Source of the DNA: Campylobacter avium LMG 24591
GTDB lineage: Bacteria; Campylobacterota; Campylobacteria; Campylobacterales; Campylobacteraceae
Length of the DNA stretch: 64,000 bases
Assembly (NCBI RefSeq): GCF_002238335.1
Contig: NZ_CP022347.1
Coordinates: 682,001 to 746,000, forward strand
Reading direction: 5' to 3'
Each line of letters opens with the position of its first letter. Position 1 is the first letter of the stretch. The translations under genes were made by a program, and so were the position numbers. The notes beneath the pieces are model-generated. The model was given only the letters and a program-made list of their open reading frames with translations. It did not search any database and was not told the DNA's origin. Shown here in pieces: positions 27,508 to 37,539 of the stretch.

Positions 27508-28255
27508 TAGCTTTGTAAGTAAAAGGCTTAAAATTTCAAGAAATAAAGCCTTAGAACTCATAGAAAAAGAACAAATTTCTTTAAATTCCTTGCATTTTAA
27601 GCCCTCTTTTAACGTTGCAAACTATCTTTTAAGCCTTGATAAAAACTTAAAAAATACCGATGATATTTTAGAAAATAAGCTTTTAAGCTTGGAGCTAAGG
27701 GAAAAAATTTATGTAAGCAGGGCAGCTTTTAAACTAAAGGGCTTTTTAGAGGAGCTAAGCCTAGATATAAAGGATAAAATTTGCCTTGACATCGGGGCTT
27801 CAAAGGGCGGTTTTGTAGAGCTTTTGCTTGAAAAGGGTGCTAAGGAAATCACAGCCTTAGATGTAGGCTCTATGCAGCTTGATGAGAGCTTAAGAGAAAA
27901 TTCAAAGGTAAGATCTGTGGAAAAGACGGATTTAAGGGACTTTAAAAGCACTGTGAAATTTGATTTGATAACCTGTGATGTGAGCTTTATATCCTTGATA
28001 AAACTTTTAAAATATATAGATAATTTTGCAAAAAAGGATATAATTTTGCTTTTTAAACCCCAATTTGAGTTAGGCATAGAGGCAAAAAGAAGCAAAAACG
28101 GGCTTTGTTTGGATGAAGAAAAGATAAGTTTTGCAAGGCAAAATTTTCAAAAACAGTGCGAGGCTTTGTGCTGGAGCTTAAGACTTAGCAAGGCTTCTAC
28201 TTTAAGAGGAAAGAATGGAAATATCGAGTATTTTTACTATTACCAAAAAGGATGA
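27497..28255 (+). CDS. tlyA: rRNA 2'-O-methyltransferase TlyA
   Basis: A 252-residue protein with an N-terminal S4 RNA-binding domain (MRYDSFVSKRLKISRNKALELI) and a FtsJ-like Rossmann methyltransferase domain (CLDIGASKGGFVELLLEKGA, ITCDVSFISL, LFKPQFELG). TlyA methylates ribose at C1920 of 23S rRNA and, in some lineages, C1409 of 16S rRNA, and affects capreomycin sensitivity. Older annotations call it a haemolysin. It overlaps ribF by 41 bases, an unusually long overlap. Confidence 0.9.
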   Translation: MRYDSFVSKRLKISRNKALELIEKEQISLNSLHFKPSFNVANYLLSLDKNLKNTDDILENKLLSLELREKIYVSRAAFKLKGFLEELSLDIKDKICLDIGASKGGFVELLLEKGAKEITALDVGSMQLDESLRENSKVRSVEKTDLRDFKSTVKFDLITCDVSFISLIKLLKYIDNFAKKDIILLFKPQFELGIEAKRSKNGLCLDEEKISFARQNFQKQCEALCWSLRLSKASTLRGKNGNIEYFYYYQKG

Positions 28256-29078
28256 GTTAAAAGACCTAGCCATAGGTTGCTTTGATGGGCTTCACTTAGC
28301 ACATTTTGCCCTTTTTAAAGAACTTACAGATAAGGCAGGAATTTTACTGATAGATAAATCTTATAAATACAATCTAAGTCCAAACGAGGATAAAAAGAAA
28401 ATCCTAAATTTTAGTATCTTTTCTTTGGATTTTAAGGAAATTAAAACTATGCAAGGAGATGAGTTTTTAAGGGCTTTAAAGCTTGAGTTTAAGTCTTTAA
28501 AAAAGCTTGTTTTGGGCTATGATTTTCGCTTTGGGCTAAATAGAGCCTTTAGTGCTTATGATGTGGAAAGGATAAGTGGGATTAAAACCGTGGTAGTGCC
28601 AGAGTTTAAGCTTGATGGCTTAAGTGTGCATTCAAAGCTAATAAGAGAATTTTTAAAAGAGGGTAAGATACAAAAGGCAAATAAATTTTTAGGCAGGAGC
28701 TATAGTGTAAAGGGCAAAATCATAAAGGGGCAAGGACTTGGCTCAAAAGAGCTAGTAGCTACTATAAATTTAGACTGCGAAGATAAGTATTTGCTACCCA
28801 AAAACGGCGTTTATGCCACAGTTACAAAGATAAATTCTAAGCTTTTTAAGTCAGTATCCTTTGTAGGCATTAGAAATACAGACTTAAATTTTAGCCTTGA
28901 AACGCACATTTTAGAGGATTTTAAAGAAGAAAATTTTAAAGAAGCTAGGGTATTTTTTCTAGACTTTTTAAGAGAAAATCAAAAATTTCAAAATTTATAC
29001 GAGCTTAAAAAGCAAATTCTAAAAGACTGCGATGAGGCAAGTAGCATTTTAAAAAAGGAAAAACTTAATGAAAGATGA
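28215..29078 (+). CDS. ribF: Bifunctional riboflavin kinase / FAD synthetase
   Basis: A 287-residue enzyme that makes FMN and then FAD. The N-terminal nucleotidyltransferase half has GCFDGLHLAHFALF (HxxH of the adenylyl-transfer site) and LGYDFRFGLNR. The C-terminal riboflavin kinase half has VKGKIIKGQGLGSKELVATIN and KNGVYAT. It is shorter than the usual 310-315 residues. The start ATG lies inside the tlyA end, with GAGGA upstream. It overlaps cmoA by 11 bases. Confidence 0.9.
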   Translation: MEISSIFTITKKDELKDLAIGCFDGLHLAHFALFKELTDKAGILLIDKSYKYNLSPNEDKKKILNFSIFSLDFKEIKTMQGDEFLRALKLEFKSLKKLVLGYDFRFGLNRAFSAYDVERISGIKTVVVPEFKLDGLSVHSKLIREFLKEGKIQKANKFLGRSYSVKGKIIKGQGLGSKELVATINLDCEDKYLLPKNGVYATVTKINSKLFKSVSFVGIRNTDLNFSLETHILEDFKEENFKEARVFFLDFLRENQKFQNLYELKKQILKDCDEASSILKKEKLNER

Positions 29079-29775
29079 GCTTTTTAAAAAGGATAGCAAA
29101 AAGCAGTTTGAATTTGATGAAAGTGTGGTAGCTGTTTTTGATGATATGATAAGTCGCTCTGTGCCTTTTTATGATGAAAATTTAAGGCTTTGCGTGGCTT
29201 TGTTAGCTAAATTTGCTAAGAAAAATTCCTTGCTGTGTGATTTGGGCTGTTCTACTGCTACTTTTTTGCTTGAAGCCTTTAAAAAAAGGCCTGATTTGCT
29301 TTTGCACGGCGTGGATAATTCAAAGCCTATGCTTGATAATGCTAAAAAAAGAGCTAAGGCTTACGGAGCAAATATAAGCTTTCATTATTTTAATCTAAGC
29401 GAGTTTAGTTTTTTTAAAGCCGATGTTTTCATAGCAAATTATACTATCCAGTTCATTAGACCCCTAAAAAGACAAGAGCTTGTTAATAAAATTTATGAGA
29501 ATTTAAATGAGGGAGGCTTTTTTATCTTAAGTGAAAAAATCATCTTTGAGGATGGTTTTTTAAGCAAGAAAATGATAGAGCTTCATCAAGAGTATAAACT
29601 TAAAAATGGTTATTCTAGCCTTGAAATTTCAAACAAAAGAGAGGCTTTGGAAAATGTGCTTGTGCCATATAGCGAGAAAGAAAATTTAGCCCTGCTTGAA
29701 AATGCTGGTTTTAAAAGGATAGAAAGCATTTTTAAGTGGGCTAATTTTGAGACTTTTCTGGCTTTTAAAGACTAA
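29068..29775 (+). CDS. cmoA: Carboxy-SAM synthase
   Basis: A 235-residue SAM-dependent enzyme that makes carboxy-SAM from SAM and prephenate for the wobble-uridine modification cmo5U34 of tRNA. CmoA-specific segments are FEFDESVVAVFDDMISRSVP, LCDLGCSTATFLLEAF and FIANYTIQFI. It overlaps ribF by 11 bases and ends 4 bases into the end of the convergent TRIC gene. Its partner CmoB is not in the window. Confidence 0.92.
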   Translation: MKDELFKKDSKKQFEFDESVVAVFDDMISRSVPFYDENLRLCVALLAKFAKKNSLLCDLGCSTATFLLEAFKKRPDLLLHGVDNSKPMLDNAKKRAKAYGANISFHYFNLSEFSFFKADVFIANYTIQFIRPLKRQELVNKIYENLNEGGFFILSEKIIFEDGFLSKKMIELHQEYKLKNGYSSLEISNKREALENVLVPYSEKENLALLENAGFKRIESIFKWANFETFLAFKD

Positions 29776-30401
29776 AATTTCTTTCTTTCCTCATCATCAT
29801 AAGAAAAGATAGGCAAGGACCATTTGTTTTTAATGGCTAGCAACCTAAACGATACGCCCAAAAATAAAGTTATAAGGCTTGCGCTTAGCAAATCAAGCTT
29901 TAAAAACACAGTCAAAACATAGTATAAAATTCCAGCAAAAATAGCTACTGAGGCATAAACTTCTTTTCTAAAAACAAGGGGAATTTTACCACACAACACA
30001 TCTCTAAATATCCCGCCAAAAACCCCGGTTATAACAGCTGAGCTAACCGCTATGATAAAGCCTAAATTTCCATCTATTGCAACTTGAGCGCCAAGTATGG
30101 AGAAGGTAACAAGCCCTATGGCATCAAGTGTTAAAAACAAGCTTTCAAGTTTTACGACGAGGCTTGGTATCTTAGTAGCAAATAAAGCACAAAAGCAAAT
30201 CAAAATAACATACTCAGGATGTGCCACCCAAGTAAGAGGATAATGGCCTAAAAGCATATCTCTAATGCTTCCGCCACCTATGGCAGTCACTAAGGCGATA
30301 AAAACAACGCCAAAAAAGTCCATCTTATATCTTCCAGCAGCAATCGCCCCGGTCATAGCTTCAGCTGATATGGCTATTATATAAAGTATGGTTAGAAGCA
30401 T
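29772..30401 (-). CDS. TRIC-type (UPF0126) membrane protein
   Basis: A seven-helix membrane protein of about 209 residues with two repeats of the TRIC/UPF0126 fold. Each has a glycine-rich turn before an Arg-Asp pair (AIGGGSIRDMLLGHYPL and GVFGGIFRDVLCGKIPL), the family hallmark. Prokaryotic members form trimeric potassium channels; some may move glycine. A GTG at 30407 and ATG at 30401 are both possible starts; ATG is reported. It stands alone, downstream of tRNA-Leu on the same strand. Confidence 0.85.
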   Translation of the reverse strand: MLLTILYIIAISAEAMTGAIAAGRYKMDFFGVVFIALVTAIGGGSIRDMLLGHYPLTWVAHPEYVILICFCALFATKIPSLVVKLESLFLTLDAIGLVTFSILGAQVAIDGNLGFIIAVSSAVITGVFGGIFRDVLCGKIPLVFRKEVYASVAIFAGILYYVLTVFLKLDLLSASLITLFLGVSFRLLAIKNKWSLPIFSYDDEERKKF

Positions 30402-30421
30402 AGTCACTTTTCAAAATAAAA

Positions 30422-30508
30422 TGGTGCCCAAGGTCGGACTCGAACCGACACAAGGTTGCCCTTACTAGATTTTGAGTCTAGCGCGTCTACCAGTTTCACC
30501 ACTTGGGC
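30422..30508 (-). tRNA. tRNA-Leu, anticodon CAA
   Basis: An 87-base cloverleaf read on the reverse strand. The acceptor stem is GCCCAAG / CTTGGGC with an encoded CCA end (30422-30424). The anticodon stem CTAGA / TCTAG encloses the loop CTCAAAA, so the anticodon is CAA. The T arm is GTCGG-TTCGAGT-CCGAC. A long variable arm (GTAAGGGCAACCTTGT) and D-loop GGTAGAC are typical of class II tRNA-Leu. Confidence 0.97.
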
Positions 30509-30592
30509 TGAATTAAGGAGTAAATTATAACTTTTTATTTTTAAAAAGTCTTTAAAGATAAGAACTTATGCCGATTTTGTTTTTATAAAAAG

Positions 30593-30608
30593 TGGAATTA
30601 TTTTTGCT
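30593..30608 (+). promoter_or_regulatory. Sigma-54 (RpoN) promoter of flgL
   Basis: TGGAATTATTTTTGCT: GG at 30594-30595 and GC at 30606-30607, the exact -24/-12 spacing. Transcription would start near 30619, 23 bases before the flgL ATG. Confidence 0.75.
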
Positions 30609-30641
30609 TTACATTTGTTAAATTTAAAGAAAGGCAAGGCT

Positions 30642-32879
30642 ATGCGTGTAACAAATAATATGAATGCTTATAACTCTTTAACCTCGGTTCAAAGCGGCAT
30701 GAATACCTTTTATAAGATAAATCAGCAGCTTAATTCGGGCTACCAGATATCAAATTCTTACGAAGGTGCAAATACCTACATAGACAGTGCCAGGCTAGAG
30801 TATGAAATACAAACATTAGAGCAGGTTGAAAAAGCGGCTAGTATGGCTTCTGAGATGATGAAAAATACAGATTCTGCCTTGGAGCAAATGGTATCTTTAA
30901 TAAGTCAGTTTCAAGTAAAGGTAACTCAAGCAGTCAATGCTACTCAGTCGCAAACCTCAAGGGAAGCCATAGCAAAGGAGCTTACTAGGATTAAGGAAGA
31001 GATTGTAAATTTAGCAAATACAAGCGTAAATGGGCAGTATCTTTTCTCTGGTTCTTTGACCAATACAAAGCCTTTTGATATTTATGGAAATTATTTTGGA
31101 AATCAAGAGGATTTAAATATTGTAACTGGTGATAGAACTACAAATTCCTACAATATTCCCGGTTATGATTTGTTTTTTAAGCCAGATAATGATTTTTACA
31201 AGCAAATAACCACTAATGTTAGTTTTACTGATAATCGTTATAATTTAGTTGATAATCCGGATAAAACAAGATACCTAACAGCAAGCGATTCTTTTAAAAA
31301 TTTGGTTGGTTTGAATTATTTTGAGGATAATGCTTGGCTTGATCCTAAAAAGCATTTTGAGGATGAACCGCTTGATTTGCCACCAACAGTTTTATATGTG
31401 CAAGGCAAAAGGCCTGATGGAACTAGTTTTAAAAGCTCTGTGCTAGTAGAGCCAGATGATACCTTGCAAAGCATGTTTGATAAGATAGGCGCTGTTTATG
31501 GAAATACCAGCACTAACAAGGTTGTTGATATAAGCATTAATGAAAGCGGTCAAATTCAAATCAAAGATTTAAAGCAAGGCAATAATTCCTTGGATTTTCA
31601 CGCAGTGGCCTTTACGCCTCAGTTTGAAAGCGAGGAGCAGTATCATGATGTTTTAGAGAGCTTGGAAAATCAAGGCAATACCTTAGAAGACCTTACAAAT
31701 GCTATTATGCAAGAGGCCTTAAATGCGAGTGGCGGTGATATTACAAATTTAAATCCTCCTGTTACTGTTGGCATTGACGGTGTTAATTATGAATTTGGTT
31801 TAAGTTCGACCGAATTTATATCAGGCAACATGACAGATACTGATGGAAATCAAATCAACGGCGCTGATTATGATAATGTATTTTTTGAAAGAGACGGAAA
31901 TAAAGTTTACGGCAATGTTTCTCAAATCATCCAAGCAAGCGGTGAGTATGCCAGCGAATCAACCAAGTTAAGCGAAGTTTCAGGCACCTCTCTTGAAAAC
32001 ACAGTCTTAAATTTAACCGTAAATTCAAAGGGAGGAAATACTTACGAAGTAAGCGTTGATCTTGGTAACTCAACTGTGTCTTACACAAATGCAGCAGGCC
32101 AGGTTGTGAGCTTTCCTATCATGCAAACTGACCCTTTAACAGGAAATTCAGGTATAGTAACCCCTAGCAATGAAATAAGCTACAAGCAATTAAACGACAT
32201 CATAGGCCTTTTTGCCTCGGATCAAGTTCCAACAACAAGCATAAATGCTGTAAATAATCAAATCAACGCGGCGGATTACCAAACCTATCAAACAGCCTTG
32301 CAAGATTCTAAGTCAACCGTTGAGGTAAATCTTGATTATAAGGGTAGAATTACTGTCACTGATAGATTATCAACAGGAACAAACATAGGCGTTGCCATTC
32401 ACGATAGCAACTCAACCCAATTTGCCCAGCCGCCATTTAGCACTACAGCGAATGTGACAGAGGGGGCATCGCTTTCTTTTAATGCTAACAATGCCTTGAT
32501 TATAGATGAACCGCATGTTGATTTTATAAAGGATTTGGATAATATGATAGAGGCGGTTTCAAAGGGCTACATAAGAGCGGATGCTAACAGCGAAGATCCT
32601 AGAAATACAGGTATGCAAGGAGCTCTTGCAAGACTAGATCACTTAGGAGAGCATTTAAGAAAGCAAAGAACTATCATAGGTGCGGACGCTGCTGCTGTTG
32701 AAAAGACTGCTGATAGGGCTACTATGTTAAAACTTAATGTAAAAGAGATAAGGTCAGGCGTTATAGACATTGATTTAGCAGCGGTTTTAACAAATATGAT
32801 GCAAACACAAATTAATTACCAAGCAGCACTAAAAGCAACAAGCACTATGTCTCAACTAAGCCTCTTAAATTATATGTAA
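30642..32879 (+). CDS. flgL: Flagellar hook-filament junction protein FlgL
   Basis: A 745-residue FlgL (HAP3), secreted by the flagellar export system to form the junction between hook and filament. The N-terminal coiled coil starts MRVTNNMNAYNSLTSVQSG and has AKELTRIKEEIVNLANTSVNG. The C-terminal coiled coil (DLAAVLTNMMQTQINYQAAL) ends SLLNYM. It is more than twice the size of enterobacterial FlgL, because of a large surface-exposed central insert (about residues 150-600); this is normal for Campylobacter, where it was once named FlaD. The frame is open nine codons further up, but MRVTNNMN at 30642 fits the family. Confidence 0.93.
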   Translation: MRVTNNMNAYNSLTSVQSGMNTFYKINQQLNSGYQISNSYEGANTYIDSARLEYEIQTLEQVEKAASMASEMMKNTDSALEQMVSLISQFQVKVTQAVNATQSQTSREAIAKELTRIKEEIVNLANTSVNGQYLFSGSLTNTKPFDIYGNYFGNQEDLNIVTGDRTTNSYNIPGYDLFFKPDNDFYKQITTNVSFTDNRYNLVDNPDKTRYLTASDSFKNLVGLNYFEDNAWLDPKKHFEDEPLDLPPTVLYVQGKRPDGTSFKSSVLVEPDDTLQSMFDKIGAVYGNTSTNKVVDISINESGQIQIKDLKQGNNSLDFHAVAFTPQFESEEQYHDVLESLENQGNTLEDLTNAIMQEALNASGGDITNLNPPVTVGIDGVNYEFGLSSTEFISGNMTDTDGNQINGADYDNVFFERDGNKVYGNVSQIIQASGEYASESTKLSEVSGTSLENTVLNLTVNSKGGNTYEVSVDLGNSTVSYTNAAGQVVSFPIMQTDPLTGNSGIVTPSNEISYKQLNDIIGLFASDQVPTTSINAVNNQINAADYQTYQTALQDSKSTVEVNLDYKGRITVTDRLSTGTNIGVAIHDSNSTQFAQPPFSTTANVTEGASLSFNANNALIIDEPHVDFIKDLDNMIEAVSKGYIRADANSEDPRNTGMQGALARLDHLGEHLRKQRTIIGADAAAVEKTADRATMLKLNVKEIRSGVIDIDLAAVLTNMMQTQINYQAALKATSTMSQLSLLNYM

Positions 32880-32905
32880 TCCGTGTTTTTGCACGGATTT
32901 TTAAA
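32878..32905 (+). terminator. Rho-independent terminator after flgL
   Basis: Perfect 8-pair stem AATCCGTG / CACGGATT with a 6-base loop, running into TTTTTAAATTTTTT. It begins in the flgL stop codon. Confidence 0.85.
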
Positions 32906-32946
32906 TTTTTTAAATTTATTGATACGCAAAATTTGGTGACAAATAT

Positions 32947-35484
32947 TTATTTCAAGCTTTTTTCTATGCTTTCATAGATTTCTTTTAAGGCCTCATTAAG
33001 TTTTGAACTGTTTTTTGCTCCTGCAGTGGCAAAATCATCCCTGCCTCCTCCATTTCCACCAAGAGCTTGAGCTATTTCCTTTACCAAGGCACCAGCCTTT
33101 AAAGGTGCATTTTTTACCCCGCAAGCAAAGCAAACTTTCTCATCTTGTTTTTGTGCGATTAAAATGACTGCTTTTTCAAATTTGTTTTTAAAATCATCTA
33201 TCATAGCCTTTATATCGCCATTTTCTACCTCGCATACACAAAGCTTAGTCCCGTTTATATCCTTAAAATCAAGCTTCACGCCACCACTTTGCTTAAGGCT
33301 ATTTTTAAGCTTAGAAAGCTCATCTTTTAGTTTCTTTACCGCTAAGATATTATCAGCGCTTTTAAGCTCTGTTTTTAATAAAGCACTTTCTTTTATGAAA
33401 GATTTTGCGTAGTTTAACGCAGCCTTTGATACCACAGCTTCTATTCGCCTAACTCCAGCAGAAACGCCGCTTTCTTTTACTATGTAAAAAGAGCCAATTT
33501 CAGCGCTATTTTTTACATGTGTCCCACCACAAAGCTCCTTGCTCTCTCCAAGGCTTACTACCCTTACCTTATCTTGATATTTTTCATTAAACAAAGCTAT
33601 GGCTCCGCTTTTTTTTGCTTCATCTAAGGCCATTATCTTGGTTGTGCTTGTATCAGCTTTTATTATAAGCTCATTTACTAAATTTTCTATCTTTGTTAGC
33701 TCTTCTTCACTCAAGGGCTTTGAGTGCGTAAAGTCAAATCTAAGCTTGTTTTCCTCCACCAAAGAACCGGCTTGAGCTATGTGAGAGCCTAAAATTTCTC
33801 TTAAGGCATAGTGAAGCAGATGTGTAGCGCTGTGATGTCTTGCAACTTGTGCCCTTTTATCCTTATCAACACTTGCTAAAAGCACATCATTTGTTTTTAT
33901 ATCCTCATTTGCTAAAACAAGGCATAAATTTATATCCAAAAATTTAGCCACATCTAAAATTTCGCTTTTACCAACTTTTCCACTATCAGCAATCTGTCCT
34001 CCGCTTGTAGCATAAAATGGAGTTTTATCAAGCATTAGCCAAGCTTTCTCTCCTTTTTTTAAAGAAGAGCTTTTTTTAAAATTCTCATCCAAAATAGCTA
34101 AAATTTTACTCTCACTTTCTAAGCTTTCATAACCTACGAAGGAATTTAAGCCAAAATCCTCAAGCAAAAGTTTAAAATCCCCAGAAGCTATCTTATCTCC
34201 ACTTCCTTTCCAAGAAGCCTTTGCCCTGTCTTTTTGTTCCTTCATTAGCTCATCAAATTTAGCCTCATCCACCTTTAAATTTAGCTCTCTTAGCATATCT
34301 GTGGTTAAATCAAGTGGAAAACCATAGGTATCATAAAGCTTAAAGGCTACTTCTCCGCTAAAAATTTCTTTGGTATTTTTAAGCTCTTCGTTAAAAAGCT
34401 CGATACCCTTTTCTATAGTGCTTAAAAACCTTTCTTCCTCAAGCAAAATTTGCTCTTTTACATTTTCTTTTTTTTCATTTAGATAGCTATAATGTCCGCC
34501 CATAAGCTCGCAGACCTTATCTACTAATTTATACATAAAGGGTTTTTTAAGTCCTAGTAAATATCCGTGTCTTAAGGCTCTTCTTAGAATTCTTCTTAAA
34601 ACATAGCCCCTACCTTCCTTATCAAAGCTAAGTCCTTGTGCTAGTAAAAAAACAGAGGATCTTATATGATCAGCTATCACTCTATACGAAGCTCCGCTTT
34701 CATAAACATAAGGTCTTTTACATAGTTTTTCTATCTCTTTTATCAAGGGCATAAATAAAGAGCTATCAAAATTACTAACTTTACCCTCTTTTATGGCACA
34801 AACTCTTTCAAGTCCCATACCCGTATCTATGCTAGGCTTTGGTAGTGGAATGAGTGTGCCATCAGCACTTCTTTCATACTGCATAAAGACTAAATTCCAA
34901 ATTTCTAAGAAGCGGTCTCCATCTCCGCCCATATAGTCCTCATCACTGTTAAAATGCTCAGCTCCTTGATCATAAAATATCTCGCTACAAGGTCCGCAAG
35001 GTCCTGTATCGCCCATTTGCCAGAAATTATCCTTATCTCCAAATTTATAAATTCTTTCTTTTTCTATATGCTCTTGCCAAAGCAAAAAAGCCTCATCATC
35101 ACTTGTATGCACTGTTACATAAAGTCTATCTTTAGGCAGTTTTAAAACCTGAGTTACAAATTCCCAGGCATAGGCAATGGCTTCTTTTTTGAAATAATCT
35201 CCAAAGCTGAAATTTCCAAGCATTTCAAAAAAGGTGTGATGTCTTGCGGTGTATCCTACATTATCAAGGTCATTGTGCTTTCCTCCAGCTCTTATGCAGG
35301 TTTGACAGCTTGTGTTTCTAGGTGGATTTGGTCTTGGTTCATCGCCTGTAAAAATTCTTTTAAAAGGCACCATTCCAGCATTTGTGAAAAGTAAGCTTTC
35401 ATCCTCTGGCACAAGAGGTGCAGAAGCTACTATGCTATGTCCTTTTGACTTAAAAAATTTCAAAAATTCTTCTCTTACATCCAT
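32947..35484 (-). CDS. alaS: Alanyl-tRNA synthetase
   Basis: An 845-residue class II synthetase that charges tRNA-Ala. It begins [19 protein letters not shown] and has motif 1 ([17 protein letters not shown]), [12 protein letters not shown], the GMGLERV motif 3 region and the editing-domain zinc ligands [12 protein letters not shown] and CGGTHV. The C-terminal [15 protein letters not shown] matches the C-Ala domain. Slightly shorter than E. coli AlaS (876). It is divergent from the aminotransferase gene. Confidence 0.96.
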   Translation of the reverse strand: MDVREEFLKFFKSKGHSIVASAPLVPEDESLLFTNAGMVPFKRIFTGDEPRPNPPRNTSCQTCIRAGGKHNDLDNVGYTARHHTFFEMLGNFSFGDYFKKEAIAYAWEFVTQVLKLPKDRLYVTVHTSDDEAFLLWQEHIEKERIYKFGDKDNFWQMGDTGPCGPCSEIFYDQGAEHFNSDEDYMGGDGDRFLEIWNLVFMQYERSADGTLIPLPKPSIDTGMGLERVCAIKEGKVSNFDSSLFMPLIKEIEKLCKRPYVYESGASYRVIADHIRSSVFLLAQGLSFDKEGRGYVLRRILRRALRHGYLLGLKKPFMYKLVDKVCELMGGHYSYLNEKKENVKEQILLEEERFLSTIEKGIELFNEELKNTKEIFSGEVAFKLYDTYGFPLDLTTDMLRELNLKVDEAKFDELMKEQKDRAKASWKGSGDKIASGDFKLLLEDFGLNSFVGYESLESESKILAILDENFKKSSSLKKGEKAWLMLDKTPFYATSGGQIADSGKVGKSEILDVAKFLDINLCLVLANEDIKTNDVLLASVDKDKRAQVARHHSATHLLHYALREILGSHIAQAGSLVEENKLRFDFTHSKPLSEEELTKIENLVNELIIKADTSTTKIMALDEAKKSGAIALFNEKYQDKVRVVSLGESKELCGGTHVKNSAEIGSFYIVKESGVSAGVRRIEAVVSKAALNYAKSFIKESALLKTELKSADNILAVKKLKDELSKLKNSLKQSGGVKLDFKDINGTKLCVCEVENGDIKAMIDDFKNKFEKAVILIAQKQDEKVCFACGVKNAPLKAGALVKEIAQALGGNGGGRDDFATAGAKNSSKLNEALKEIYESIEKSLK

Positions 35485-35520
35485 CTTTAATAATTCCTAG
35501 CTTAAAAATATTTTTGCAAA

Positions 35521-35526
35521 ATGATA
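35521..35526 (-). promoter_or_regulatory. Possible -10 box for alaS
   Basis: TATCAT on the reverse strand, 37 bases upstream of the alaS ATG. One mismatch to consensus. Confidence 0.35.
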
Positions 35527-35558
35527 GCAAAATATCTTAAATTTAAGCAAAAATGAAA

Positions 35559-35564
35559 TATAAT
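35559..35564 (+). promoter_or_regulatory. -10 box for the aminotransferase-oxidoreductase-hemH operon
   Basis: Perfect TATAAT 32 bases before the ATG at 35597, with AAAGG near 35587-35591. The alaS promoter candidate faces it. Confidence 0.55.
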
Positions 35565-35596
35565 ACAGGTTTTTTAAATAAAATCAAAGGTTTAAA

Positions 35597-36685
35597 ATGC
35601 ACTTTCCTTTTATAAATTTAAAAGCCCAGTATCAAGCTTATAAAAGCGAGATAGATAAGGCTATAAGCGAGGTTTTAGAAAGCTCATCTTTTATAGGAGG
35701 TAGGGTTTTAGACGATTTTGAAAAAGAATTAGCCTCTTTTGTAGGAGTTAAACACGCCATAGGTTGCTCATCTGGCACTTCATCCCTGCTTTTAGCACTT
35801 TTAGCCTTGGATATAAAAAGAGGCGATGAGATTATAGTTCCTTCTTTTACCTTTGTTGCTACAGCTGAAATGGTAAGCTTACTTGGAGCAAAGCCTGTAT
35901 TTGCAGACATTTCTTTAGAGGATTATAATATCAATGTAGATACGGTTAAAAACTTAATCACAGACAAAACTAAGGCTATCATAGCTGTGTCTATCTTTGG
36001 ACAAATGCCTGACTTACTAGCCTTAAAGAATTTTTGCAAAAGTAAAGGACTTTATCTTATAGAGGACGGCGCACAAAGCTTTGGGGCTAGGCAAGATGAT
36101 TTTAAATCTTGTTCTATGGCCGATATTTCTTGCACTTCCTTTTTCCCTTCAAAACCCCTTGGTGCTTACGGCGATGCTGGGGCTGTATTTACTGATAATG
36201 ATGAGTATGCAAAAAAGATTAGAATTTATCTTAATCACGGACAAAATGAAAGATATAAACACGAGCTCATAGGCTTTAATGGTAGGCTTGACAGCATACA
36301 AGCAGCTGTTTTAAGGGTAAAATTAAAACACTTAGAAAAAGAGCTTGTAAGAAGAGAAGAATTAGCTAAGGCTTATAATGAGGGCTTAAAGGATAAAAAC
36401 CTAATCCTACCTAAGATAAAAGAGGGCTTTACTAGCGTCTGGGCTCAGTATTCTATAAGGGTAAAAAATAGAGATGCTATAGTAAAAAGACTTGATGAGC
36501 TAGGAATTCCAAGTGCCATTCATTATCCTTTAGGGCTTCATTTACAAAAGGCTTATGCTTATCTTTCTTATAAAAAAGGTTCTTTGCCTAATACAGAGCT
36601 AGTCAGTGAGGAAATTTTATCCTTACCTATGAGTGCATTTTTAAAGGATGAGGAGCAAGAAAAGGTTATAAGGGCTTTTGAATGA
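35597..36685 (+). CDS. DegT/DnrJ/EryC1-family PLP aminotransferase
   Basis: A 362-residue PLP enzyme of the sugar-aminotransferase group. It starts MHFPFINLKAQYQAYKSEID, has the cofactor-phosphate segment GCSSGTSSLLLALLAL and IVPSFTFVATAEMV, and the Schiff-base Lys in SFFPSKPLGAYGDAGAV. VDTVKNLITDKTKAI and HYPLGLHLQKAY are typical of WecE/WlbC-like enzymes. The usual substrate is a keto-deoxy nucleotide sugar. It overlaps a Gfo/Idh/MocA oxidoreductase gene by 4 bases. C. jejuni has the same pair beside hemH and alaS. The substrate is unknown, and no sugar epimerase or glycosyltransferase lies nearby. Confidence 0.85.
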   Translation: MHFPFINLKAQYQAYKSEIDKAISEVLESSSFIGGRVLDDFEKELASFVGVKHAIGCSSGTSSLLLALLALDIKRGDEIIVPSFTFVATAEMVSLLGAKPVFADISLEDYNINVDTVKNLITDKTKAIIAVSIFGQMPDLLALKNFCKSKGLYLIEDGAQSFGARQDDFKSCSMADISCTSFFPSKPLGAYGDAGAVFTDNDEYAKKIRIYLNHGQNERYKHELIGFNGRLDSIQAAVLRVKLKHLEKELVRREELAKAYNEGLKDKNLILPKIKEGFTSVWAQYSIRVKNRDAIVKRLDELGIPSAIHYPLGLHLQKAYAYLSYKKGSLPNTELVSEEILSLPMSAFLKDEEQEKVIRAFE

Positions 36686-37539
36686 ATATAGGCATAATAG
36701 GCCTTGGAAAGATGGGGCAAAACCATTTAAAAGAGCTTTCTAAAAATGAGAATTTTAAGATTAAAGCCTTGCTTGATTTAAAGCTAAATGAAAATTTAGC
36801 CTATCCTTTTTTTGATAATATAGATGATTTTTTAAGCACAGACTTAGACTGCGTTATCATTTCATCGCCTACTAATACTCACTTAAGTTTGGCAAAGGCT
36901 TGTTTTAAGAAGGTAAAAACGCTTTTGATAGAAAAGCCTTTGGCTTTAAATTTAAAGGAAATGAAAGAGCTAAAAGAAGAGGCTTTAAAAAACGAGGTGG
37001 CCGTGGCGGTTGGCTTTAGCGAGAGGTTTAATCCTGCCATTATAGCTCTTAAAAATGAGCTAAGAGATGAAAAGATAATCAGTATAAATATAAGAAGATT
37101 TTCTCCTTATCCTTTTAGGATTACAGATGTTGGAATTTTAAGGGATTTAAGTGTGCATGATTTAGACCTTGTGCTTTATTTTCTAGGTAAAAGACCGCTT
37201 AAAAGTGAGATTTTTAAACTAGCTGTAAAGGATGAAAAAAAGGATGATGAGGCTATACTTTCTCTTGCCTTTGATTCTAGTATAGCTACGCTTCATCAAA
37301 GCTGGAATTCAAATCTTGCTTTAAGGCAGCTTGATATTATAAGCGAAAATGCTATTTATAGTGCTGATTTGCTAAATTTTAGCCTGAAAAAAAATGGCTC
37401 CTTAATACCACTATCAAAAAGCACTCCTTTAGAGGGTGAGCATACTCATCTTTTATCATTGATTAAAAATAAAAACTCATCTTACCTGGCAAATATCGAT
37501 AATTCTATCATCATACAAGAGCTTTTGGAAAAGCAATGA
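36682..37539 (+). CDS. Gfo/Idh/MocA-family NAD(P)-dependent oxidoreductase
   Basis: A 285-residue protein with an N-terminal Rossmann fold (MNIGIIGLGKMGQNHLKEL, the GxGxxG motif), the LLIEKPLALNLKEMKEL segment with the conserved EKP lysine, and VGFSERFNPAI with the C-terminal alpha/beta domain. It is in the UDP-sugar dehydrogenase-like subgroup (WlbA type), which works with DegT aminotransferases in the synthesis of diamino sugars. It overlaps both neighbours by 4 bases. The true substrate is not known. Confidence 0.82.
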   Translation: MNIGIIGLGKMGQNHLKELSKNENFKIKALLDLKLNENLAYPFFDNIDDFLSTDLDCVIISSPTNTHLSLAKACFKKVKTLLIEKPLALNLKEMKELKEEALKNEVAVAVGFSERFNPAIIALKNELRDEKIISINIRRFSPYPFRITDVGILRDLSVHDLDLVLYFLGKRPLKSEIFKLAVKDEKKDDEAILSLAFDSSIATLHQSWNSNLALRQLDIISENAIYSADLLNFSLKKNGSLIPLSKSTPLEGEHTHLLSLIKNKNSSYLANIDNSIIIQELLEKQ